From Thermoanaerobaculia bacterium (GTDB lineage Bacteria; Acidobacteriota; Thermoanaerobaculia; Multivoradales; J023), in assembly GCA_030431255.1 (NCBI GenBank), contig JAUIJL010000008.1:186001-250000 (forward strand): a DNA stretch of 64,000 bases. The letters run 5' to 3'. Below the pieces are notes generated by a model, which was not told where the DNA came from, did not search any database, and saw nothing but the letters and a program-made list of their open reading frames with translations. Shown here piece by piece: positions 1 to 8,255 of the stretch. The position numbers were made by a program, and so were the translations under genes. The stretch's first letter is position 1. Each line of letters begins with the position of its first letter.

Positions 1-2
1 CG

Positions 3-515
3 ACCCGGCTGATGATCGACGGCCCTTGCGCGGTGCGCGGTGCGTCGCTATCGGCAGGGCGGAATGAGTGGGTCTATGGGGAGATGACCGCCCGCCTCGC
101 GGAACGCCGGCTCAGCGCCGACAAGATCCCGCTTTTTTGGACCACCGAGGGGACTCTGAGGGCCTTCGACGGGGCCAGCCGTTGGATCGCCAGATCGTTG
201 GCTCTATTCGAGGATCTAGAGCGAAAAGACGGTCGGCAGGCTCTCGAAACCTATCCCAACGGCGTCTTCGTGCGGTTGGCCAGATCCCACTGGCCGGGAA
301 TGCGGTTGGGGAAGAAGTCGGGCTCCGACGGCCGTGGGCAACGGCTGGCGCTCCTGGCAGCCTATATCGACGATGTGCAGGATCGGCTCGGAAACCACGA
401 CGACATCGACGCGGCGGCGGCCGCTTTGATGGGTGCGCTCGTTGAGGTGGGGGAGGTCGACGAGCTGGGCAACGTCGACGAGGGCGGAATCATTTATTTG
501 CCGCCGAATCCCTGA
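3..515 (+). CDS. DUF429-family protein, 5' end cut by window edge
   Basis: The reading frame is open to the left edge, so the true start lies outside the window; an internal ATG is at 12. The order of motifs fits DUF429: IDGPC near the visible start (family IDAPLG), a conserved Arg/Glu segment, ETYPNGVFVRL (family E-YPa), a Gly/Arg-rich GRGQRLALL stretch, the acidic HDDIDAAAAAL motif and a terminal EGGIIYLP. DUF429 proteins are predicted RNase H-fold nucleases or nuclease-like proteins with conserved acidic residues, and their cellular role is not known to me. The domain appears complete from its first conserved motif to the C-terminus. The family call is confident; any enzymatic function is inference. 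Confidence 0.8.
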   Translation, partial: TRLMIDGPCAVRGASLSAGRNEWVYGEMTARLAERRLSADKIPLFWTTEGTLRAFDGASRWIARSLALFEDLERKDGRQALETYPNGVFVRLARSHWPGMRLGKKSGSDGRGQRLALLAAYIDDVQDRLGNHDDIDAAAAALMGALVEVGEVDELGNVDEGGIIYLPPNP

Positions 516-657
516 TCAGTCGGGCTCACGGCTCCATCGAGATAGTGCCTCGACGGGTGGAGGAGGTCCGCTGCTCACCCCTCGCTGGGACCGCTCGGGT
601 CGCGGAAATGACCTTCCGTATCAAGGCGTCTATCGATGGGTCGCAGGATCGTCATGG

Positions 658-686
658 GGGTGAGATCCAATTGGGATCTATCACCC
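658..686 (+). promoter_or_regulatory. Inverted repeat just upstream of the small secreted-peptide gene
   Basis: GGGTGAGATCC (658-668) pairs with GGATCTATCACCC (674-686) around a 5-base loop, with a 2-base bulge. It ends 8 bases before the AAGGAGA ribosome binding site (694-700). It could be a repressor operator or a leader hairpin that controls ribosome access. Confidence 0.5.
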
Positions 687-705
687 TTCAACCAAGGAGA
701 CCCCC

Positions 706-975
706 ATGAGCCAACATCCGTTCAAACGTTACCTCGGCTGGTTCCTCTCGCTGTTCATGTCCCTGTCCGGCTTCATGTCCATGAGCGCTCCGGAGCAGAG
801 CACCTGCGAGCCACCGGTGTGCGATCCTGAGATTCCCCTGGGCATCGAATTCGCGGTCGGTGACGATCCGCCGCCGTGCCCACCGGCCGGTTGCGATCCA
901 CAGCTGCCGTCGGGCATCGAATTCATGGTCCACAGCTCCGATGGGGAAGGGGGGGAGTTTCTGATCGATTGGTGA
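706..975 (+). CDS. Small secreted peptide with internally duplicated Cys motif
   Basis: This 89-residue protein starts at an ATG 5 bases after a strong AAGGAGA. Residues 1-27 look like a signal peptide: a basic start (HPFKR), a hydrophobic core (YLGWFLSLFMSLSGF) and SMSA before a likely cleavage site. The mature part holds two copies of one unit, CEPPVCDPEIPLGIEF and CPPAGCDPQLPSGIEF, so C-P-CDP-P-GIEF is duplicated. Each unit carries two cysteines, which suggests disulfides outside the cytoplasm. I do not recognise the family. It stands alone between an upstream inverted repeat and a downstream hairpin, so it is probably monocistronic. A structural or signalling peptide, or a precursor peptide, are all possible; nothing in the neighbouring genes supports a modifying enzyme. 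Confidence 0.65.
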   Translation: MSQHPFKRYLGWFLSLFMSLSGFMSMSAPEQSTCEPPVCDPEIPLGIEFAVGDDPPPCPPAGCDPQLPSGIEFMVHSSDGEGGEFLIDW

Positions 976-982
976 GGCAGTG

Positions 983-1006
983 GCCGGCGAGGAAAACCTC
1001 GCCGGC
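983..1006 (+). terminator. Hairpin after the small peptide gene
   Basis: A perfect 10-base stem, GCCGGCGAGG / CCTCGCCGGC, closes an AAAA loop 7 bases after the stop codon. There is no T-run after it, so it may stabilise the 3' end or act as a weak terminator. Confidence 0.5.
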
Positions 1007-1123
1007 GACACTCGGATCTTCGTCGGGTTTCGAATAGAAGCCCCCAACGTTGCGTAGGACTTTCTGATCAGACCCCACGCGGGAATCGTCGTCGGAATCA
1101 CCATTCGGGAGAGTCGGATTCTC

Positions 1124-2200
1124 ATGCAGTCTTCAGCGTCGACCTTCAGCCGTCCTTTGCCGGCCCAGCTTCTCCGCGACCTCGGTCGTGTGATTTCCCG
1201 GGGCTGGGACCAGATCGGAGTCGCTTTTGTGGTTTGCTGGTTGACGGGAGTGACCCTGGCCTCGATGTCCGAGACAGATACCTTGGTCTTCAATGCGGTT
1301 TTGATAGGTGCTCGCCTGCTTCTCAACGCCTACGTCTGCTTATTCACTTTTTGCATTTTGACGGGCCAACAATGCCCCGGTATTTTCGATCGATTGGCGT
1401 TGGTGCATCCCTCGGGTTTCATCTGGCAGATCGGATTCATCGTCGCAAGCTTGCTCGGCGGGCTCGTTGCCGCCGGTTTGCCTTGGCTGATGGTGATGTC
1501 GGGTTTCGGCCTAGTGCTCTGTGTGGCGGTTTGTGAGAATCCTCGTCAATTGGAAGGTTTGGGAAGAAGCCTGTATTTGGCTCGCGGTCACCGATGGTGG
1601 CTCAGCCTTTGGATGATTCCGTTTCTGGTTCCCGGTTGGGCATTGGCGAGATGGGTGATCGACCCTGCTTTGCAGGTCGCCCCCCTCTACGGGTTGGAGT
1701 GGCTGCTCGCCGTGACCTCTTTCATTGCTTTGGATGTCGCCGCCGCCGTGGGTCTGACCATCGGATACTTCAGAATTCGTCGAGCCCGGGGCGAGCTCAC
1801 CGCCGACGCCTCATCTGAGGGTGATCTCGGCTCATACGACCCCGCGAGACTTTCCGCGGCAGCGGCTTTGGCGGGATCCGCCGACTTTGCCACCCTACGC
1901 CCGGAGGTCCAACCGGAAGCGCCCAGCTTCCAGCGGGAGTATTCCTCCCTAGAGGAATCTGAGGAAGATGCCTTCCAGCGCGAGTATTTCTCGCAACCGC
2001 CGAAAGAGAATAGGTTCGAAGGGCCCGTCGGAGGGGATTCGGTGGTGGGATTGAGCGGTGATGAGCAGTTCTACCGGGAGTATTTCGACGAACAGATTCA
2101 AAGTGGTGTTTTGAAGCAAAACACTCGGCCTTATGAGCATCCCTGGGTCTGGACCGCGGAGGCCTTGGGTTCGCTCGACCGTGACCGGAACCGAGACTGA
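1124..2200 (+). CDS. Multi-pass membrane protein with repetitive acidic tail
   Basis: This is a 358-residue protein of unknown function. Roughly residues 25-230 contain about five or six hydrophobic segments, for example near 33-50, 55-85, 105-130, 150-175 and 190-220. After this membrane part comes a soluble, mostly acidic tail of about 125 residues. The tail repeats one short motif three times: FQREYSSLEES, FQREYFSQPP and FYREYFDEQI. The motif spacing suggests a short linear binding element facing the cytoplasm, but no partner is visible. A GGGAGAG sequence lies upstream at a rather long distance from the ATG. No operon partner is evident; the next gene starts 135-165 bases later behind its own putative control region. 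Confidence 0.6.
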   Translation: MQSSASTFSRPLPAQLLRDLGRVISRGWDQIGVAFVVCWLTGVTLASMSETDTLVFNAVLIGARLLLNAYVCLFTFCILTGQQCPGIFDRLALVHPSGFIWQIGFIVASLLGGLVAAGLPWLMVMSGFGLVLCVAVCENPRQLEGLGRSLYLARGHRWWLSLWMIPFLVPGWALARWVIDPALQVAPLYGLEWLLAVTSFIALDVAAAVGLTIGYFRIRRARGELTADASSEGDLGSYDPARLSAAAALAGSADFATLRPEVQPEAPSFQREYSSLEESEEDAFQREYFSQPPKENRFEGPVGGDSVVGLSGDEQFYREYFDEQIQSGVLKQNTRPYEHPWVWTAEALGSLDRDRNRD

Positions 2201-2258
2201 CTCGAGATGCCTTGACCTCGTCCGAGCCGGTCGGGAAAAATAGCTCTTCTTAATCGCC

Positions 2259-2283
2259 GCACCATAAGATTTGCACCATAGAT
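2259..2283 (+). promoter_or_regulatory. Short direct repeat upstream of MalT-like regulator
   Basis: GCACCATA occurs at 2259-2266 and again at 2273-2280, each followed by a GAT-containing stretch, with a 14-base period. It lies about 85 bases ahead of the regulator gene in an AT-richer patch. It may be a binding site; this is weak evidence. Confidence 0.25.
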
Positions 2284-2364
2284 ATCTTCCCTGCTGCTTA
2301 GGGGGTCGACATATCTGAGCGCCGTTCTACGTCTCTGATCCGTTCCAAGCTCTGTCCGCCGCGG

Positions 2365-5064
2365 ATGGCGGCCGATTTGGTTCCCAGGCCTCGGCTGGAC
2401 CAGCGCCTGGAGCGGGGTCATGCCGGTCCTTTGACGCTGATCTGCGCGCCCGCGGGATACGGCAAGAGCACTCTTGTGGCCAGCCGCTTGGAAGCCGGCG
2501 GAGAACCCTACGGTTGGCTCTCCCTCGACGAAGCGGACGCGGATCCAGGCCTGTTCGTCGAGTATTTTGTGGCGGCCGTGCGCACGGTAGAGCCAGGTGC
2601 GTTCGCGGAGACCCTGGCGGCTCTCGCATCGTCTCTACCGCCCGAGGAGCTGGCCGACTCCCTGGCCTACGATCTGTCAAAGCTCGATCAGTACTTGGTT
2701 CTGGTGCTCGACGACTACCATCGCGTCGGCGGCACGGCAGTCCACGACCTGATGGATCGTCTTTTGCGTCGGCCGCCCCGGAATTTACATCTCGAGATTC
2801 TCACCCGCTGGGACCCACCGTTGCCGATCGAGTCGTTGCGAGCCGGTGGGCAGTTGCTCGAGATTCGGGAGCGGGATCTGCGTTTCGAGGCGGCGGAGTC
2901 GAAGGCGTTTTTCGAGCAAGCGCTGGAGCGTCCTCCGGAGGCCGAGATTCTGGCGCGGCTGGACCAGGTGACCGAAGGCTGGGCAGTGGGTATGCGGCTC
3001 ACCGCCTTGTTGGCCCAAGATAGAGATCTCGAAACCCTGCTGTCGAGCTTGCGGGCTCCAGTGGCCCAACTCACCGGCTACTTCTTGGCGGAGGTCCTGG
3101 GCAGGCAGCCGCCGGAAATGCGTGATCTTCTGCCGGTCGCGTCCTTGGTCGAGCCCTTTTGTGCCCCGTTGCTGACGGATCTCTTTGCGGCCGCCGATCC
3201 GCCGGTCCGTCGGTCCGCCGGTCCGCCGGCCGCCGGTCCGCCGGCCGCCGGCCGCCGGCCGCCGGCCGGGACGATCGACGGCCACCTCTTTCTCGAAACG
3301 ATCGAGCGTAGGGGGCTTTTCCTCATCGCCGTCGATCCGACACGCCGATGGTACCGTTTTCACCACCTCTTCGCCCGTCTTCTGCGGCAGCAGCTCGACC
3401 GGCGCATGGACGCGGATGAGCAGATCCGTCTGCGACGACGGGCGGCCCACTGGCTGGAAGCTAACGGATATCTTGAAGAGGCCATGGCTCAGGCGCGGGC
3501 CATCGACGACGAGAGCCTCGTCGCCGCGTTGATCAAGCGCCGGCGATATGAGCTCAGCTTGGCGGAGGAGTGGAGTCGCCTCGATCGTTGGCTGGACTTC
3601 CTGCCCTACACCTTGGTTCGGTCCGATCTCGAGCTCTTGCTGACCCGCTTTTGGGTCTGCATCAATCGCTTTCGTCACCAGGAGATCGCCGAGGGTTTCG
3701 GCGAGCTGCTGGAGCTCGCGGCGCGGGTTCAACCCCCACCGGAGCTGCGCGGCGAGATCGACGGCTTTGCCACCGGCGTGCATTTCTTGGCCGGCGACGG
3801 CGAAAATACCGTCGCCGCCGGCCGCCGCGCTCTCGACGCGATTCCCATAGACCGGGCCCCCGAGCGCGGATTCATTCAAGGGCTTCACATCCTCGGCCTG
3901 CAGATGCAGGGCGGCACGAAGCTGGCCGAGCCGGCGGCGTTGGCGGCCCTCGGCGAGCCTGGGCAGCACCGTGTCGGCTATTGCGCGCGATCCCTCCAAG
4001 GTCTCGGGTTGGCCTACTGGATGGAAGGTTTGGTGAGCCACTTGCCCCGAATCGGACGCGAGCTGCTCACCCTCGGCCGAGAGCACGGTCTTGCTGAAAC
4101 GTCCGCTTTCGGCAGCTATCTACTGGGGCTCGGACTTTACGAGGCGGGTCAGTTGGCAGAGGCGGAGGACGCGGTGCGGCCTTTGGCCGGCCAACGAAAC
4201 CCGCCTCATCTCAAGACTTGGACCCGGGCCGTCTGGATCCTGGCCCTGACCCGTTCGGCCCGCGGCGCCTTCGCGGAGGCCGAAGAGCTCCTGACCGCGT
4301 TCGCGGCCCGGGCCTTGCAGCTTCGTCACCCACAGCTGCTCAGCCTAGCGGAGGCTTTCCGGGTGGATCTGGCCTTGCGCCGAGGACGCGTGCAGGCCGC
4401 CTCCACCTGGACCGCCTCTTTCCGGCTGGAGTCTCGCGGTCCGTATCACTTCTTTTACTCACCGGAGCTGACATACGCCAAGGCCCTGCTCGCCTGCGAG
4501 GAGGCGGGATCCATAGACCGTTCCGCGGAGGTTCTCGGACGCCTTCGGGACCATTTCGTGTCTATCCATCATCAACGAAATCTCGCTGAGGTCGACGCCC
4601 TGCAGGCACTGGTCGAGCATCGTCGGGGTGACCAGGAGGCCGCTCTCGACGCCTTGCGTCGCGCGGTCCGGATCGCACACCCGCGCGGGCTGGTCCAGCT
4701 CATGTTGGACCTGGGTCCGGACCTCTTCGAGCTCTTGGGGCGTCTCGACGAGCCGCAGGCCTTGTCCCTACGTCGCCGGTTGGCGGCGGCGAGCCCGGCC
4801 CTCGACGCCGTCGAGAGCTCGCACGTCCTTCCGGTCGCGCCGGGCGGCGTGGAGCGCCTGAGTGAACGGGAGATGGAGATCCTACGCTTGCTCGCCGACC
4901 GTCTGAGCAACAAAGAGATCGCCCAGCGGCTCTTCATTTCGCCCGCCACGGTCAAGCGCCACAACACCAACATCTTCGAAAAGCTGCAAGCGGGCGGCCG
5001 ACGCCAAGCGGTGGAAAAAGCCCAGTCCTTGGGCTGGCTGCGTCTCCCTCGACCGAGCCTCTAA
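2365..5064 (+). CDS. MalT-type LuxR-family ATP-dependent transcriptional regulator
   Basis: This is an 899-residue STAND-class regulator. Near the N-terminus are VPRPRLDQRLERG and a Walker A motif, CAPAGYGKST (residues 27-36); a Walker B-like VLVLDDYH follows at about 112-119. A long helical TPR-like sensor region fills the middle. The C-terminus has a LuxR helix-turn-helix: LSEREMEILRLLADRLSNKE, then TVKRHNTNIF. Members bind an effector and ATP, oligomerise and activate transcription. In-frame codons before the first ATG encode LIRSKLCPPR, which matches the usual family N-terminus (LIRTKL-PPR). Translation may therefore start further upstream at a non-ATG codon such as CTG 2335. A Pro/Ala/Gly/Arg expansion interrupts residues about 280-301. 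A small conserved partner gene follows. Confidence 0.9.
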   Translation: MAADLVPRPRLDQRLERGHAGPLTLICAPAGYGKSTLVASRLEAGGEPYGWLSLDEADADPGLFVEYFVAAVRTVEPGAFAETLAALASSLPPEELADSLAYDLSKLDQYLVLVLDDYHRVGGTAVHDLMDRLLRRPPRNLHLEILTRWDPPLPIESLRAGGQLLEIRERDLRFEAAESKAFFEQALERPPEAEILARLDQVTEGWAVGMRLTALLAQDRDLETLLSSLRAPVAQLTGYFLAEVLGRQPPEMRDLLPVASLVEPFCAPLLTDLFAAADPPVRRSAGPPAAGPPAAGRRPPAGTIDGHLFLETIERRGLFLIAVDPTRRWYRFHHLFARLLRQQLDRRMDADEQIRLRRRAAHWLEANGYLEEAMAQARAIDDESLVAALIKRRRYELSLAEEWSRLDRWLDFLPYTLVRSDLELLLTRFWVCINRFRHQEIAEGFGELLELAARVQPPPELRGEIDGFATGVHFLAGDGENTVAAGRRALDAIPIDRAPERGFIQGLHILGLQMQGGTKLAEPAALAALGEPGQHRVGYCARSLQGLGLAYWMEGLVSHLPRIGRELLTLGREHGLAETSAFGSYLLGLGLYEAGQLAEAEDAVRPLAGQRNPPHLKTWTRAVWILALTRSARGAFAEAEELLTAFAARALQLRHPQLLSLAEAFRVDLALRRGRVQAASTWTASFRLESRGPYHFFYSPELTYAKALLACEEAGSIDRSAEVLGRLRDHFVSIHHQRNLAEVDALQALVEHRRGDQEAALDALRRAVRIAHPRGLVQLMLDLGPDLFELLGRLDEPQALSLRRRLAAASPALDAVESSHVLPVAPGGVERLSEREMEILRLLADRLSNKEIAQRLFISPATVKRHNTNIFEKLQAGGRRQAVEKAQSLGWLRLPRPSL
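3200..3269 (+). repeat. GC-rich in-frame simple repeat inside the MalT-like gene
   Basis: Overlapping units of GCCGGTCCG and GCCGGCCGCC give a run of Pro, Ala, Gly and Arg codons. The protein frame is kept. It sits just after the nucleotide-binding module, in a likely linker. Confidence 0.75.
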
Positions 5065-5196
5065 AGGCCGCACCGGCCGTCCCAAACGCCCTGCTACGAC
5101 CTTTTTACGACCTTTTGGCCCATGTGGACCGGTCGGCCCCTGCCTAGACTCCTCCCATGCTCGCAACGACGACTGACGTCGAGCCCGGAGGACCCC

Positions 5197-5460
5197 ATGA
5201 TCGAGACCCGAGACCCCGTCTATCGCATCGTGATCGAGGGTCGTCTCGCGTCTTCGTGGTCCGATCGGCTAGCCGGCATGAGGATCGAAACAGTGGCTTC
5301 GAAGAGACCGCCGATCACCGTCTTGCACGGCAGATTGGTCGACTCGTCCGCCCTTCACGGGGTCCTGCATACGATCCTCGATCTCCAATTGCCGATTCTA
5401 TCGGTGCAGCGGCTAGCGGCCACCGAAAGCGTTCGTCGGTCGGAGATTGAAAACCCTTAA
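5197..5460 (+). CDS. Small conserved protein paired with MalT-type regulators
   Basis: This encodes an 87-residue soluble protein. I chose ATG 5197 because GGAGG ends 5 bases upstream and because the family pattern begins here: a short variable start, then YRIVIEGRLASSWSDRLAGM, then LHGRLVDSSALHGVLHTILD and LQLPILSVQRL. From memory, small proteins of this pattern occur beside MalT-like LuxR regulators in many bacteria. The fold appears to be alternating strands and helices (about 15-25 strand, 45-55 strand, 57-67 helix). Function is unknown; a ligand- or regulator-binding role is inferred only from the repeated pairing. It lies 132 bases after the regulator and is transcribed in the same direction, probably from its own promoter. 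Confidence 0.7.
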   Translation: MIETRDPVYRIVIEGRLASSWSDRLAGMRIETVASKRPPITVLHGRLVDSSALHGVLHTILDLQLPILSVQRLAATESVRRSEIENP

Positions 5461-5527
5461 CGGAAACCCATAGACGGTACGAGACGCCCCCCGATGCTCC
5501 GACCGCGATTCGATGAAAGGCCCGATC

Positions 5528-6988
5528 ATGGACAACAAAAAGAAACTCTTGCTCGGCACACAGGCGGCTCTGGTGGCCGTATTGGTCTGCTTCTGCGGAT
5601 CCATTGCTGCGAGCGAGCCGTTCACCTATGAGCACGTCTGGGGCACCGGTGATCCGGCTCCCGACGACCCACATCCGCCGGCCGAGCCCAAAATGAACGA
5701 CACCGTGTCCGCCTGTGACGCCGGCGCTTTGACCGATTCCGGTTTCATGGCTTATGTCTGCTCACTCGACGGCGACAAGAACAGCAACGGCGGTGTCTTC
5801 CATCCGGCCGGCGGCACGCCCTATCGGACTTTTCGGCGAGAGGACAACCTGCCGGGGCAGGAGGTCCAATTCGAGAAGGCGGTTATTCCCTTCGGCATTC
5901 CGTTCCTGCACCCCGTCACCGGCGATACCTACGTCACCATCTTCTTCGATCGTATCCAAGACGAGGACGTCGGGCTTTCGAACCGTCAAGGCGCTCGCCA
6001 AAAGGGGGTCTACGTCTACGATCGCCTGGAGGATACTTTGAAGCTCATCGCCGACACGACGGCATGGTCGGAACCCCTACCTAAAGATGGAGAATGGAGC
6101 GATTTCAACATCAACGTGGTGGTGTCCGAGGCCGGCGCCTTCTTCGTTGGGGACTATGTTTCGAAGGGCGGCCAAGCCGGACAAGGCATCTACCGATACG
6201 TCGACGGAAAGCTGACTGAGATCGTTGCCCAAGGCGTGACGCCTCCCGCCGAGAAGGCGCGACCCCTTGCCGACTTCCGCGGGGTAGCGGCCAACGCTCG
6301 GACCGTATTTTTCGTCGGTGAGTCGGCGTCCTGCGCTCGTCGTGCCGACGCTGGATCGTGCGTGCGAGGTCTTTATGCTCACGATTTGGGCAGCGGCAAG
6401 CTGTCCACCATTCTGACGAGCGGCATGGACCTGCCCGGCGGCGGCACGTTCAAGGACTTCGCGGTCGAGCCGGCCACGGGCATCTATCACAACAGCATCG
6501 CCACCAACCAGACGGGCGACCTCGTTTTGGTGGCGGCGTACGAAGAAGCCGGAGCATCCCACCAAGGTGTTTTCCTGCTGAAGAAATCAGCCGGTTACGT
6601 CCCCGACCTGATCCTCTCCAGCGGAGCGCCGCGCCGCGATTTGCTGATGTCCGACATCGACAGCTTCAACACCGTGGCGATCAACGCCCGGGCTGAGATA
6701 GCCTTCGTCGTGGCCAACGACGATCAGGCCGTGCCCACGCAGGGTCTGGTTTTCTATCGCAACTCAACGGAAGGGCTGCGGTCGGTGTTTAAAGAGGGAG
6801 ACACCTTCCTTGCCGACTTGAAACATTCGTCGTGCGACTACAAGACCGTTAATCACGGCGGGCTGATTTCCGGCTCCCAGGCCTTGGACTCCTCCGAGGT
6901 GCCGCGTCTCTTCTTCCGCCACTTGTACCAGGTGGAAGGAGATCCGCTGGTCTACAGCATGTTGGTGATCGCGACCCTGCATGAATGA
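5528..6988 (+). CDS. Secreted NxxGxxAF-type tandem repeat protein
   Basis: This encodes about 486 residues starting MDNKKKLLLG. I prefer ATG 5528 to the in-frame ATG at 5513 because AAAGG lies 7 bases before it. A signal peptide is clear: basic MDNKKK, hydrophobic core, and a likely cut near SIAAS/EPF. The mature protein repeats units of about 60-70 residues with the pattern 'residue-x-x-G-x-x-A/F-F/V' (for example SEAGAFFVGDY, NARTVFFVGES, NQTGDLVLVAA, NARAEIAFVVA), each followed by GIY/GVF and an IxxxG segment. This is the style of the choice-of-anchor tandem repeat (DUF7453) family, expected to form a beta-propeller-like fold outside the cell. The substrate or role is unknown. It is probably transcribed alone. 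Confidence 0.65.
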   Translation: MDNKKKLLLGTQAALVAVLVCFCGSIAASEPFTYEHVWGTGDPAPDDPHPPAEPKMNDTVSACDAGALTDSGFMAYVCSLDGDKNSNGGVFHPAGGTPYRTFRREDNLPGQEVQFEKAVIPFGIPFLHPVTGDTYVTIFFDRIQDEDVGLSNRQGARQKGVYVYDRLEDTLKLIADTTAWSEPLPKDGEWSDFNINVVVSEAGAFFVGDYVSKGGQAGQGIYRYVDGKLTEIVAQGVTPPAEKARPLADFRGVAANARTVFFVGESASCARRADAGSCVRGLYAHDLGSGKLSTILTSGMDLPGGGTFKDFAVEPATGIYHNSIATNQTGDLVLVAAYEEAGASHQGVFLLKKSAGYVPDLILSSGAPRRDLLMSDIDSFNTVAINARAEIAFVVANDDQAVPTQGLVFYRNSTEGLRSVFKEGDTFLADLKHSSCDYKTVNHGGLISGSQALDSSEVPRLFFRHLYQVEGDPLVYSMLVIATLHE

Positions 6989-7147
6989 CCTCCAGCGGTC
7001 GACTGAGCCGCTCGGTCTCGAGTCTTGACCGTGAGCACGGCAGATGGGCCGCCTCCTTACCGAAGGTGGCGGTCTCGCCCTGCGGTGTTTTGTCGATCCC
7101 GATAGAAGCCCGATCCTTCGCACGCTCGGAAGCTTTGGAAAGAAGCT

Positions 7148-8242
7148 ATGACCCAACCTCTACCTTTCCGCCTTGCACCGTGTTCCAACATACTCGTCAT
7201 CGCTACGATCGTCCGCGGTCACGGCCACCCCCTGCCCTTCGCGAGCCCGGACGAGAACGATTCCTATGCCCATCTCGCAAGTCTTTGCGTCGAGAAGGGC
7301 CTCGTCCTGTACGTATCCCATTTCGACAATTTGATGTCCGAGGCGGATCCCGATGGTCGTGCTCCTCGGGCGACTCTGTCGAGCTGGGTCCACCGTGACG
7401 GAGCCTGGCAGGCCGTCCGATTGGCGCTGAAGGACGTGGCTCTCGCCTACGCCGATCTGCCGCAAAACCTTCCCGCCGCCGAATCCCTGCGCCGGTCCCT
7501 CGTCGAGCACGGGATTCCCGTCGTCAATCCCCTGCCGCTCAGCGACCTGCTGACCGACAAGCTGGCCACCTACGACATCCTGCCGGATCTCGTGCCTGCC
7601 ACCTGGATCGCCGATACGCCCGGGCTCGTCGAGCTCCTGCGCCGGCACCCTCTGCACACGGACCTTTCCGCCCGGCTCGTCTTTCTCAAACCTCGATTCG
7701 GCGAGCGGGGACGGAACATCTACGTCACCGGTCTCGAAGATCTCGAGACTCACCCGGCCCGTCGCTCACCGGGTTTCATCGTCCAGTCATTCCTGGAGAC
7801 CGGCTGCGGCATCCCCGAGCTGGGCATCGACGGGCGCCACGACCTACGGCTCATCCTTTGCAACGGTGAGCTGGTGTTGTCGTTCATCCGCCTGCCTGCC
7901 GATGGCTCCTACGTCAGCAACTGCTCCAAGGGCGGCCGCGAAATCCCCATCGAGATCGACCGCCTGCCCGACGCCGTCAAGCGCTTCGCCGGCCTCGTCG
8001 ACGCCAGGTTGCGGGATTTCGGCCCGCGGCTCTACAGTCTCGACCTCGGGGTCGGACAGAGCGGCAAGCTTTGGATTTACGAGCTGAACACCATGCCGGG
8101 CATCGTTTGGGACGGCGAGCTGCCCGAGAATAAACACCTCCACGTCGCCATGCATCGAATCGTGGCGGATTGGTTGTCCCGTAGCTGCATCTGCTTCAGG
8201 GTCGGCAACCGTCATCACCTGGAGAAGAAGAGCGCGTCGTGA
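7148..8242 (+). CDS. ATP-grasp enzyme (RimK/GshB-like)
   Basis: A 364-residue soluble protein with an ATP-grasp fold. Visible marks are TDKLATYDILPDLVPATW (entry helix), LVFLKPRFGERGRNIY (phosphate-binding lysine and Gly-rich loop), FIVQSFLE (hinge), HDLRLILCNGELV and the metal-binding end YELNTMPGI, where the Glu and Asn of E-L-N fit the Mg-ligand positions. Proteins of this class join a carboxylate to an amine or thiol with ATP through an acylphosphate. The closest overall feel is to RimK, glutathione synthetase and YheC/D-like proteins, but the substrate cannot be told. It is convergent with the amidohydrolase gene, with 13 bases between stops. No carrier peptide or partner enzyme is adjacent. 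Confidence 0.75.
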   Translation: MTQPLPFRLAPCSNILVIATIVRGHGHPLPFASPDENDSYAHLASLCVEKGLVLYVSHFDNLMSEADPDGRAPRATLSSWVHRDGAWQAVRLALKDVALAYADLPQNLPAAESLRRSLVEHGIPVVNPLPLSDLLTDKLATYDILPDLVPATWIADTPGLVELLRRHPLHTDLSARLVFLKPRFGERGRNIYVTGLEDLETHPARRSPGFIVQSFLETGCGIPELGIDGRHDLRLILCNGELVLSFIRLPADGSYVSNCSKGGREIPIEIDRLPDAVKRFAGLVDARLRDFGPRLYSLDLGVGQSGKLWIYELNTMPGIVWDGELPENKHLHVAMHRIVADWLSRSCICFRVGNRHHLEKKSAS

Positions 8243-8255
8243 GCTGAGACCAGCC

